Shown here piece after piece: positions 39,525-45,854 of a stretch of 45,854 bases of DNA (its first letter is position 1; each line of letters starts with the position of its first letter). A program made the translations under genes and the position numbers. Under the pieces are notes generated by a model. That model was not told the DNA's origin, did not search any database, and saw only the letters and a program-made list of their open reading frames with translations. Source of the stretch: Microcaldota archaeon (lineage in GTDB: Archaea; Micrarchaeota; Micrarchaeia; Burarchaeales; Fermentimicrarchaeaceae); contig JACCLF010000048.1 of NCBI GenBank assembly GCA_013425405.1, positions 1-45,854 on the forward strand. Reading direction: 5' to 3'.

Positions 39525-40517
39525 TCAGCTTGTCGGCATCATCATCTTCTTGAAGCCAGGAGTCCACTCATCCGTTCTGAGTATGACAGAGTCAACAGTT
39601 TTAATAGTCTGTGGAAACTTCTCCTTCAGCTTATTTATGATATCGTAATATTCATTGTAATTCCTGACAACAAACTCTGGCTCTATCTGCCAGAGGTTCC
39701 TGATGAAGTATTGTATCTCGGGGAGTTGGCTGCAATACTCCAACAGCTCCTTCAGCTCCTCACTAGTGTGGCTCTCCAGCCTCACTATCGCCTTGTAATA
39801 CTCCAGTCCAAGTCTGATCAGGTTGACACCTATCCTGTACTGGATTATCACCCCGAGCTTCTCCAGCTTCTTAAGTCTTGAGGAAACTGTGGGAGGCGTG
39901 GAGGATACCCTCTTTGCTATCTCCACTGTGGGGGCTCGTGCATTTCCAATTACATAATCCAGTATTCTGAAATCCAGAGAATCCAACTTATTCTGAACTA
40001 CCACGCCGCCAAACTCTACTGGCTTCTCGAGTTTACCCGTGAAGTACATCTTCGGGTATTGCTTAACATCCAGCAGATAGTCGCCGTAGAAATCAACTAT
40101 AATATCCTTGAATGTAGAAAGAAGCTCGTTCTTCAGGCTGTAGAACATGTACTCATCCTTTGCATATAACGCAAAGATAATGTCCCAGGAGCCGTCGCAC
40201 TCTCCCATCCAGTAGACATTCATCGACTGCCTCAGATATGAGATAAGCTCCTCCCTTCTTTTGGGTATGTTCCTGAACTTAAGGTATATTTTGAACAGCC
40301 TGTGCCCCATCTTATTTGGGTTGATTGCCGCGTAGAAGCCAGTGATTACCCCATCCTTTACGAGGCGGTTTATCCTGTAAGCCACAGTTTGCCTTGAGCG
40401 CTTTATCCTCTTGGCCAGCACCCCATCAGATACCCGGCAGTTTTTGTCAAGTTCTGCAAGAATCTTGCAGTCGAGCTTATCGATTTTTTGCTCCATAATG
40501 CCACTTATATTTGTCAT
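39525..40517 (-). CDS. double Lrp/AsnC-type transcription regulator
   Basis: 330 residues made of two Lrp-like units in one chain. Helix-turn-helix 1 spans ~15-60 (LDCKILAELDKNCRVS...TVAYRINRLVKDGVI) and helix-turn-helix 2 spans ~187-232 (LDFRILDYVIGNARAP...TVSSRLKKLEKLGVI). Each is followed by an alpha/beta region like the RAM sensing domain. Such duplications act as DNA-binding pseudo-dimers. Start may be ATG 40517 or ATG 40496. TATA-like GTTTAAATACT on the minus strand (40534-40545). It is upstream of HMG-CoA reductase and divergent from the radical SAM gene, either of which it may control. Confidence 0.85.
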   Translation of the reverse strand: MTNISGIMEQKIDKLDCKILAELDKNCRVSDGVLAKRIKRSRQTVAYRINRLVKDGVITGFYAAINPNKMGHRLFKIYLKFRNIPKRREELISYLRQSMNVYWMGECDGSWDIIFALYAKDEYMFYSLKNELLSTFKDIIVDFYGDYLLDVKQYPKMYFTGKLEKPVEFGGVVVQNKLDSLDFRILDYVIGNARAPTVEIAKRVSSTPPTVSSRLKKLEKLGVIIQYRIGVNLIRLGLEYYKAIVRLESHTSEELKELLEYCSQLPEIQYFIRNLWQIEPEFVVRNYNEYYDIINKLKEKFPQTIKTVDSVILRTDEWTPGFKKMMMPTS

Positions 40518-40615
40518 TTTATTAATTCAAGTATTTAAACCTTTATTTTTGCCAAATAATTGATTGTATATTTAATATGCCCCATTCTCCCTAAGTATAC
40601 CCCAAGGTGATGGGC

Positions 40616-41797
40616 ATGAAGCAGATAAAATACCCGTTAGTGGAACCCATGTTCAATGGAAGGATGCCCGAGGGATTTGTAAATGACGTCCGCGGGTGGA
40701 CCTTCACGAAGAGAGAGGTAGCTGATGCTGCCAAGGAGGGAAAGCTTCTCACAATGGACATAGACATGGACGGTTACGGCAGGTGCAGCCTCAACTGCGG
40801 CCACTGCTTCAGGAGAAATAAAGATTTCCACAATGAGAAGAGGATGGGGAGGGAGGAGTTATTCTTTCACCTCGCTGAAGCCAAAAAACTCGGCTTGAAG
40901 ACGGTCAAACTAATAGGGCCTGGCGAGCCTCTTGAAGAGCCCGGTCTGATAAGCTTCTTGGAGAGGCTTAATGATACTGGGATAACTGCGCTGATATTCA
41001 CGAAAGGCAGGATTATAGGTGACGACGCAGCCTGCTTGGAAATACATAAAAAGGAAGATGGAAGCGGGATGAACGGCAGTGAGCTTGCTGCAAAGCTTAA
41101 GGGGCTCGGAGTGAGCATATTGCTTGGTACAACTTCCTTCGACCCAGAGACGGAAGATAAAACGGTTGGCAAGGTGGGTTACCATAAGGCAAGAAATGAA
41201 GCAATACTAAGACTTGTGGACGCAGGATTCAATGAGTACACGCCAGACCAGCCCACAAGACTCGCTTTCGTGTGCACCCCTGTTACGCCAGTAAACATAG
41301 ATGAGGTTTTTGAACTCTACAAATGGAGCAGGGAGAGGCATATACAGCCAGTCATAGCACCTACAATGATAGCAGGAAGGGCATTGGGCAAGCTTCAACA
41401 GTTAGTCCCCCCAAGGGATAAACTGCTTGAGTTATACACGAAAATAAACATCTGGGCGATAGAGCATGGTGTATGCACATTTGAGCAACTTCTGGAACAG
41501 GGTATCGCAGCATATGCAGGTGGTGCACCATGCAATCAGGTGGCAGTAGGTGCCTTCCTGAGAGGGGATGGCAAAGTACTCAGGTGTCCTGGCGACGATA
41601 TAACGATAATTGGTGATCTAAAGGAGAAGAGTCTTACTGAGATATGGAAGGGAAGCGAAAACAGGAAGAAATACTCGGGAATGCACAACAATGGCTGCCC
41701 TGCAAAGGAAGGCAAATCTTTTCCGCAGGAGTTCTTCAAGGATGTTATGAAGAATGTAGTTGGGTTTGAAAGCAAGGCGTCAAAGATTCTCGGATAG
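40616..41797 (+). CDS. radical SAM protein with SPASM-like C-terminus
   Basis: About 393 residues. The SAM-binding [4Fe-4S] motif is CSLNCGHC (Cys57, 61, 64), followed by GPGEPLEEPG, the radical SAM glycine-rich motif. The C-terminal third has further Cys in APCNQVAVGAF, VLRCPGDD and NNGCPAKEG, and the SPASM-type phrase GDLKEKSLTEIWKGS, suggesting extra clusters. Substrate unknown; peptide or cofactor modification is typical for this group. AAGGTG spaced 6 bp from ATG 40616 decides the start over GTG 40607. TATA-like TATATTTAATATG at 40566-40578. Confidence 0.82.
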   Translation: MKQIKYPLVEPMFNGRMPEGFVNDVRGWTFTKREVADAAKEGKLLTMDIDMDGYGRCSLNCGHCFRRNKDFHNEKRMGREELFFHLAEAKKLGLKTVKLIGPGEPLEEPGLISFLERLNDTGITALIFTKGRIIGDDAACLEIHKKEDGSGMNGSELAAKLKGLGVSILLGTTSFDPETEDKTVGKVGYHKARNEAILRLVDAGFNEYTPDQPTRLAFVCTPVTPVNIDEVFELYKWSRERHIQPVIAPTMIAGRALGKLQQLVPPRDKLLELYTKINIWAIEHGVCTFEQLLEQGIAAYAGGAPCNQVAVGAFLRGDGKVLRCPGDDITIIGDLKEKSLTEIWKGSENRKKYSGMHNNGCPAKEGKSFPQEFFKDVMKNVVGFESKASKILG

Positions 41798-41807
41798 CAT
41801 AATACTC

Positions 41808-42746
41808 TCATAATTGCTTCGCAACTCCGACAATTCTCAGCCCTTTTGCATTCAGGTCGCACAGAAGCAGGTTTTCCTCCTTCAGGAATGCAACCGGTTT
41901 TTCGGTTTTTATCGTTCCCCTTCCCTTTTCGCCAGGCTTTATCTCACTCAGAATCTCAAGCCTGCATGGCTCGAACTGCAAGCCCGCGCTTAGGTGAAGC
42001 GCCTCATCATTTACAAGCGGTTCCTTTGCGAATTTCAAGGAAGCCAGCTCGCAGGCGAATCTCTCCTCCACGCAGATTTTCTCCTTTGAAAGCACAGTTC
42101 CCCGCGTTATCTCTCCAGGTTTAACATTCTTGAGCGCAAGCCCCACCCTATCCCAGCAGACTGCAGAAGTGACATCCTCGTCATTCTTCTGGATACCCTT
42201 CACCTCAATCTCCTTCCCAGATGGGTAGGCGGTTATCCTGTCATGCACTGCTATGCCGCCCCGCTTGACAATGCCAAGGGCAACAGTTCCGACTCCCTTC
42301 ACTTCAAAGCAGTGGTCTATATGCACAAGAGTGCTTCCCTCAACTCTCGGGCTCTCCTGCGCAAACAGGAACTCCCGCGCCTCATTAATTTCTGAGAAAA
42401 TTCTGCTGTTTTTCAGCGATGTCTGCGCAAGCAGAGGCTTCAGGTCAAATGAGCTCAGGAAAACAGCCTTCATCCCAAGAACATCAAGGGCGACAATCAT
42501 CTCCCCAAGCACGGAAGATGGTGTGTCTGCAACTACCAGTGTCATATCCGAGAGGCACAGCGTTTGGAGCAGAACTGGAAACTTTGCCGGGTAAGCCAGG
42601 GGGTCTATTGCCGTTATTATCTTTCCCTGGAATACTGTGTGGTAGAATGAAATGTCGTCAGCAGTCCCCTTTTTGCCCAGCGCCTTGGCTGCAGTTGCGC
42701 GTCTTTCCGCATCCTCTCCCAGCACTGCAATATTTAGACTTGACAT
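41808..42746 (-). CDS. GTPase-dead SelB/EF-Tu-like protein
   Basis: 312 residues. Domain 1 (1-125) follows an EF-Tu-type G domain but has lost every nucleotide motif: G1 (GHVDHGKST) reads LGEDAERRATA, G3 (DTPGH) reads DPLAY, and G4 (NKxD) reads SSFD. Domain 2 is well preserved and SelB-like (FEVKGVGTVALGIVKRGG...IQKNDEDVTSA...DRVGLALKNV, in pieces over 150-220), then domain 3. It may bind RNA or tRNA without GTP hydrolysis. Archaeal annotation often calls such proteins EF-Tu domain 2 proteins. Convergent with the radical SAM gene (10 bp apart). TATA-like block near 42783-42792. Confidence 0.78.
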   Translation of the reverse strand: MSSLNIAVLGEDAERRATAAKALGKKGTADDISFYHTVFQGKIITAIDPLAYPAKFPVLLQTLCLSDMTLVVADTPSSVLGEMIVALDVLGMKAVFLSSFDLKPLLAQTSLKNSRIFSEINEAREFLFAQESPRVEGSTLVHIDHCFEVKGVGTVALGIVKRGGIAVHDRITAYPSGKEIEVKGIQKNDEDVTSAVCWDRVGLALKNVKPGEITRGTVLSKEKICVEERFACELASLKFAKEPLVNDEALHLSAGLQFEPCRLEILSEIKPGEKGRGTIKTEKPVAFLKEENLLLCDLNAKGLRIVGVAKQL

Positions 42747-42831
42747 TCAATCAACTGAAAGGCATAACTTGGGGCGCTCAAGGTTTAAAATCCTGTGCGA
42801 GCCTCAGGGGGCTGTGTTATTATACCCGCAG

Positions 42832-42873
42832 AAGCGGGGAAATCCACATTCTTCAGAGGTGTGATGAAAGCGA
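42832..42873 (+). repeat. hairpin repeat upstream of TnpB element 2 (copy 2)
   Basis: Matches 2047-2087 upstream of TnpB element 1. Here AGCGGGGAAATCCAC leads into CACATTC-TTCA-GAGGTGTG and ends GATGAAAGCGA. A perfect stem CCCGC-AGAA-GCGGG (about 42825-42838) overlaps its 5' side. It ends 32 bp before the element's inferred left end. Confidence 0.6.
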
Positions 42874-42904
42874 GCTATATAAAGAAAGTATATATCATTC
42901 CACT

Positions 42905-44129
42905 TTCACTGGAAAGTTACCCCCCTCCACGAGGTTTATAAAGGGAGAAATAGACTTAAATAACGTCTATGAGGGCTTACAAATTTAGAATATATCCTTC
43001 AAAGAAGCAGGAGGAGCTTATGAACACTCATCTTTGGTTAGCAAAGAATCTCTGGAATGAGATGCTTGCCTTTACCAAAGAGATTTACGACAATTACCAA
43101 AGATTCCCAACTAAAAAGACATTAAGGGAAATTGTCAAACAGTCAGGTCTCTTCTCTCAGGTTAACCAGGAGCTTGTAGATAGGTTGATTGATGCTCTTC
43201 ATAGAAAGATAGAGATGAAGAAAAAAGGAGAGAAAGGCGGCTTCCCGCGCTTCAAATTTTTTGACAGGATGAAGAGCTTATCATATCCACAATCTGGCTT
43301 TTGGTTGGATAAGAAACTGAAGGTCACTCCATTTGGAGAAATTGCAGTAAAGAAGCACAGGGACATAAAAGGTAAGATTAAGACACTGACTCTTAAAAGG
43401 GAAGGTTCAGGTAAATGGTTTGCAACCTTCTCTGTTGAAACTCCAGAAGAGATTCCAAGAGAAAACAGAGGAGAAGCAGTGGGAATTGACTTGGGGCTGA
43501 AGACATTTGCAACCCTCTCAAATGGAATAAGGATAAAAAACCCAAGACACCTAATGAAGCATGAGGACAGGCTTACCTTCATACAAAGGAAGTTCTCAAA
43601 GAAAAAGAAAGGAAGCGGCAACAGAAAGAAGGCAAAGATAAGAATTGCCAGATTACATGAGAAGGTAGCAAACACAAGAAAAGACTTCCTGCATAAAACA
43701 TCAACACAACTTGTCAATGATTATTCCTTCATAGCATCAGAAAAGCTTGCCTCAAAAAAAATGTCAGAAGAAAAATATGGCAAGCAGATAAGAGATGCTG
43801 GATGGAATATGTTTGCAGACATTCTTGCATACAAGGCGGAAGGGGCTGGATGCAGGGTTGTGTTTGTAGACCCAAGAAATACTTCAAAGATGTGCAGCAG
43901 GTGCGGAAACATCAGAGATGACCTAACTCTCTGGGACAGGGTGTATACCTGTCCCAATTGTGGTCTATCAACAGACAGAGATTTAAATGCTGCAGTAAAT
44001 ATACTCATAAGAGCTACCCCCGGGCAGGGGGGAAGTAACGCCTGCAAGTCCGTAAAGGAGAGAGATGTTGTATTGGCAACGTCTGTGAAGCAGGAAGCCC
44101 GCACCCTTCATGGGTGGGAGCATGTCACC
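42905..44129 (+). mobile_element. IS200/IS605-type element carrying only tnpB, copy 2
   Basis: Left end TTCACTGGAAAGTTACC at 42905 with a CCTC-CAC-GAGG stem and GAGGTTTATAAAG TATA block; right end hairpin CACCC-TTCAT-GGGTG (44102-44116) then GGAGCATGTCACC ending at 44129. It is the same family as copy 1 and the deleted copy. It lies between the SelB-like gene and the helicase without breaking either. No tnpA is present. Confidence 0.75.
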
Positions 44130-44162
44130 ATCAGCTATTGTACGGGTATTACTCACTGTTAA
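42969..44162 (+). CDS. tnpB: TnpB RNA-guided nuclease, copy 2
   Basis: 397 residues, the same architecture as copy 1: RuvC-I GIDLGLKTFA, RuvC-II ASEKLAS, zinc ribbon CSRCG...CPNCG and RuvC-III DRDLNAAVNIL, so probably active. The reading frame runs on through the right-end hairpin and 33 bp past the element's inferred end, so the last ~11 residues (after GWEHVT) are encoded by flanking DNA; copy 1 stops earlier. Residues 30-110 differ strongly from copy 1 while the rest is nearly identical. Confidence 0.93.
   Translation: MRAYKFRIYPSKKQEELMNTHLWLAKNLWNEMLAFTKEIYDNYQRFPTKKTLREIVKQSGLFSQVNQELVDRLIDALHRKIEMKKKGEKGGFPRFKFFDRMKSLSYPQSGFWLDKKLKVTPFGEIAVKKHRDIKGKIKTLTLKREGSGKWFATFSVETPEEIPRENRGEAVGIDLGLKTFATLSNGIRIKNPRHLMKHEDRLTFIQRKFSKKKKGSGNRKKAKIRIARLHEKVANTRKDFLHKTSTQLVNDYSFIASEKLASKKMSEEKYGKQIRDAGWNMFADILAYKAEGAGCRVVFVDPRNTSKMCSRCGNIRDDLTLWDRVYTCPNCGLSTDRDLNAAVNILIRATPGQGGSNACKSVKERDVVLATSVKQEARTLHGWEHVTISYCTGITHC
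44020..44129 (+). ncRNA. probable right-end guide RNA (omega/reRNA) scaffold of TnpB copy 2
   Basis: The segment includes GGAAGTAACGCCTGCAAGTCC, GGAGAGAGATG, TGAAGCAGGAAGCCC, the CACCC/GGGTG hairpin and GGAGCATGTCACC. The first three blocks recur in the deleted copy at 10328-10490. The guide would start at 44130. The 5' boundary is a guess. Confidence 0.55.
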
Positions 44163-44177
44163 TTGTGGAGTATTTGA

Positions 44178-45392
44178 ATGAACATTAAATTTAGTGAACC
44201 CATTTCCAAGGCACTTGCAGAGCTAGGCTTCAAGGAACTTACGGAAGTGCAGAAGCAGGCGATACCTTATATCATGCAGGGTGAGGACTTGATAGCGCAG
44301 GCGAGGACAGGGACAGGAAAGACTGCCGCTTTTGCAATACCTCTGCTGGAGATAATAACCGATAAGCCCTACGTTCAGGCAATAGTGCTTGCCCCTACAA
44401 GGGAGCTTGCAATGCAGGTTGGCAACGACTTCAGGAAAATAGGTAGGTACTCCAAGGCTCGCGTGCTCGTCGCATACGGCGGAGTAGGGCTGGAGCCGCA
44501 GATTGAGAAGCTGAGGGCAGGGGTGCACATTGTCGTCGGCACGCCAGGCAGAATACTTGATTTGATGTCGCGAGGCGATTTGAATTTATCCAGGATAGAG
44601 TTCTTCGTAATTGATGAGGCGGATGTAATGCTTGCAATGGGCTTCATAAGGGATGTTGAGAGGATACTGGGAGCAGTTCCCCAGAAAAGGCAGATGCTGC
44701 TCTTCTGCGTTGATTTCCCAGAGGAAATACTATCACTTGCCAAGAAGCACATGCGCTACCCTCAGCACGTGAAACTCATATCATCTGAGAAAAGCGCCCA
44801 GGGAGTTACGCAGTTATTCTACATGGTTGAATCCGGGAGAAAGCTCGGGGCACTGCTTTTCCTTCTCAGGCAGATTAAGCCCCAGAGGACGCTGATATTC
44901 TGCAGAACGAAGAGAAGGGTGGATGAGCTGACGCGCATACTGAACTACAATGGGATAAAGGCAATGGGCATACAGGGAGATTTGTCGCAGGCGCAGAGAA
45001 CCAGGACCATGGATGCTTTCAAGGAGGGCTCCATACCCTTGCTTGTCGCAACTGATGTCGCATCAAGGGGAATTCAAGTTGAGAAGATTTCCCATGTGTT
45101 CAACTACGAGCTTCCCCATGACATAAACTACTACCTTCACCGCATAGGCAGGACTGGAAGGATGAGTGATGTCGGTGAGGCTATCACACTCTGCTACTCG
45201 GATGAGATGGGCACCATGGGGCAGATTGAGAGGCTTATCGGCACAACTCTTGAGGAGAAATTCCTACCAGCAAATACTCCGGCTCCGAGAATGCCTCCTT
45301 ACCAAGGTTACCAGGGCCGGGGCAGACCAAATCGTGCCTATGGTCAGAGTAGCTTCGGAGACAGGCGCAGACCACCGCGTTTCCGCAGGTAA
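44178..45392 (+). CDS. DEAD-box RNA helicase with altered motif III
   Basis: An ATP-dependent RNA remodeller. 404 residues: Q motif region, motif I ARTGTGKT (42-49), Ia APTREL, TPGR, motif II DEAD (146-149), motif IV LIFCRTK, motif V ATDVASRGI, motif VI HRIGRTGR, and an Arg/Gly/Tyr/Pro-rich RNA-binding tail. Motif III, almost always SAT, is CVD here (177-179, in LLFCVDFP), so coupling of ATP hydrolysis to strand separation may be changed. It starts 48 bp after the TnpB element's inferred end and is followed by 5S rRNA on the other strand. Confidence 0.93.
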   Translation: MNIKFSEPISKALAELGFKELTEVQKQAIPYIMQGEDLIAQARTGTGKTAAFAIPLLEIITDKPYVQAIVLAPTRELAMQVGNDFRKIGRYSKARVLVAYGGVGLEPQIEKLRAGVHIVVGTPGRILDLMSRGDLNLSRIEFFVIDEADVMLAMGFIRDVERILGAVPQKRQMLLFCVDFPEEILSLAKKHMRYPQHVKLISSEKSAQGVTQLFYMVESGRKLGALLFLLRQIKPQRTLIFCRTKRRVDELTRILNYNGIKAMGIQGDLSQAQRTRTMDAFKEGSIPLLVATDVASRGIQVEKISHVFNYELPHDINYYLHRIGRTGRMSDVGEAITLCYSDEMGTMGQIERLIGTTLEEKFLPANTPAPRMPPYQGYQGRGRPNRAYGQSSFGDRRRPPRFRR

Positions 45393-45472
45393 GTTCTTCT
45401 GAAGTGTCTTCTTAACTTTTAAGAACAACAAAAGGTTTCAGCTAGATTCTTGAAGATGAAATAAATTCGAGT

Positions 45473-45587
45473 GGTCAGCAACAATGGGCGTTCCCGCTGC
45501 AAAGCAGTACAGGCACCATCGTGAGCGAGCTTAACTTCCGAGTTCGGAATGGGTTCGGGTGTCTCCCCGCTCCTATGGCCGCTGACC
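45473..45587 (-). rRNA. rrf: 5S ribosomal RNA
   Basis: About 115 nt on the minus strand. The terminal helix GGTCAGC/GCTGACC closes the molecule. Inside are the conserved loop B/C stretch CCCGAACCCATTCCGAACTCGGAAGTTAAG (in pieces, 45510-45545) and the loop E/helix IV region with GATGGTGCCTGTA. No 16S or 23S sequence is in the window, so this 5S gene stands alone or at the edge of a cluster outside it. Ends are accurate to a few bases. Confidence 0.95.
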
Positions 45588-45607
45588 GTCTATAATTATG
45601 CAGAATG

Positions 45608-45619
45608 GTATTTAAAAAG
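45608..45619 (-). promoter_or_regulatory. TATA box for 5S rRNA
   Basis: On the minus strand CTTTTTAAATAC lies about 21-32 bp before the first base of the 5S rRNA, matching the archaeal promoter distance. Confidence 0.6.
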
Positions 45620-45633
45620 CTTACTTCCTCCTT

Positions 45634-45714
45634 GCGTTGTAGCGTAATTCAAAAATTACGAGGTAAATAAAAAAAGCAAAAATAAGCTCTCTGAGGGAGT
45701 TGTGCTACAACGCA
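45634..45714. mobile_element. 81-bp MITE-like inverted-repeat structure with flanking 9-bp direct repeats
   Basis: Perfect 10-bp inverted ends GCGTTGTAGC (45634-45643) and GCTACAACGC (45704-45713) enclose an inner perfect hairpin CGTAATT-CAAA-AATTACG (45643-45660) and a weaker CTC...GAG stem (45687-45698). The unit is flanked by the direct repeat TTCCTCCTT at 45625-45633 and 45715-45723. Inverted ends plus a 9-bp duplication are what a small non-autonomous transposon leaves. A three-way-junction RNA is the alternative reading. Confidence 0.5.
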
Positions 45715-45721
45715 TTCCTCC

Positions 45722-45854
45722 TTACTCCTTTATATCAAAAATGCTGCGCAGATTCTCCTGCAGGTGTTTAATGTTAGGTGGATACGTCAGGCTTGAAAGA
45801 GTGGCATCCGCCGTTTTCTTTATGTCGTCAGGCAAATTCATTGATAGGGGGTTA
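45722..45854 (-). CDS. 3' end of an unidentified gene (truncated by window edge)
   Basis: The minus-strand frame from the window edge ends in ...LRSIFDIKE with TAA at 45722-45724, giving 43 residues with a Lys/Asp/Leu-rich helical look (LPDDIKKTADATLSSL, YPPNIKHLQENL). No family can be named from so little. Its stop codon overlaps the right 9-bp direct repeat of the MITE-like structure. An in-frame ATG at 45841 lacks a ribosome site, so a longer protein is more likely. Confidence 0.45.
   Translation of the reverse strand, partial: NPLSMNLPDDIKKTADATLSSLTYPPNIKHLQENLRSIFDIKE

Noticed and set aside
1-45854. CRISPR array
   Set aside because: No set of regularly spaced direct repeats was seen; the TnpB right ends are single hairpins.
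45841-45854. Complete 39-codon gene starting at ATG 45841
   Set aside because: No ribosome site is visible and the frame stays open to the window edge, so a truncated longer gene is more likely.

Overview
This window looks like a chromosomal stretch from an archaeon. It carries archaeal/eukaryotic-type information genes (RNase P Rpp21, S19e, PDCD5, L39e, L31e, eIF6, L18a/LX, prefoldin alpha, SRP54, FtsY), split GMP synthase subunits, PurP in place of bacterial PurH, class I HMG-CoA reductase, deoxyhypusine synthase, an A24 prepilin peptidase, a tRNA with a bulge-helix-bulge intron, and TATA-box promoters. Short compact genes, many 4-bp overlaps and an [FeFe]-hydrogenase operon would suit a fermentative DPANN-type archaeon. 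That placement is an inference and cannot be settled here.

Layout. 1-2.1 kb: 3' part of CTP synthase, a small membrane protein and a coiled-coil protein. 2.1-3.35 kb: a TnpB element without TnpA. 3.4-8.0 kb: RtcA, then a minus-strand run of SRP54, RidA, MscS channel and prepilin peptidase. 8.1-9.8 kb: a protein with six tandem AbrB-like repeats. 9.8-14.8 kb: intron-bearing tRNA-Ile(UAU), Rpp21, an internally deleted TnpB element, a broken duplicate of the start of rps19e, then the translation/secretion operon from S19e to FtsY. 14.8-20.2 kb: membrane protein, MgtA-like P-type ATPase, ZIP transporter and deoxyhypusine synthase. 20.2-23.5 kb: trimeric [FeFe]-hydrogenase operon hydC-hydB-hydA (minus strand). 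23.5-25.6 kb: ECF-S-like membrane protein, ThiM and ThiE. 25.6-26.6 kb: toxin-antitoxin pair between an 11-bp repeat of the tRNA-Leu 3' end and tRNA-Leu(CAA) itself. 27-30.8 kb: GMP synthase subunits and two PurP paralogues. 30.8-38.2 kb: a secreted glycoprotein candidate, a VirB6/TrbL-like membrane protein, sugar-phosphate mutase and nucleotidyltransferase, then a GlcNAc-1-P transferase-like enzyme and an STT3-like protein, together a probable N-glycosylation and cell-surface region. 38.2-42.7 kb: HMG-CoA reductase, a double Lrp-type regulator, a radical SAM protein and a GTPase-dead SelB-like protein. 42.8-45.85 kb: second TnpB element, DEAD-box helicase with an altered motif III, 5S rRNA, a small MITE-like structure and the end of an unidentified gene.

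The genes suggest a cell that makes purines and pyrimidines and builds mevalonate-derived lipids. It seems to salvage the thiazole part of thiamine, glycosylates surface proteins, and disposes of electrons as hydrogen through a soluble, probably NAD(P)H- and ferredoxin-linked hydrogenase. The most unusual items are the hydrogenase with its degenerate accessory cluster site, the six-repeat AbrB protein, the UAU-anticodon tRNA, the TnpB family with an orphan right-end/guide-RNA copy, and several conserved enzymes that have lost hallmark motifs (helicase SAT, STT3 WWDYG, SelB-like P-loop, one PurP ATP-grasp loop).
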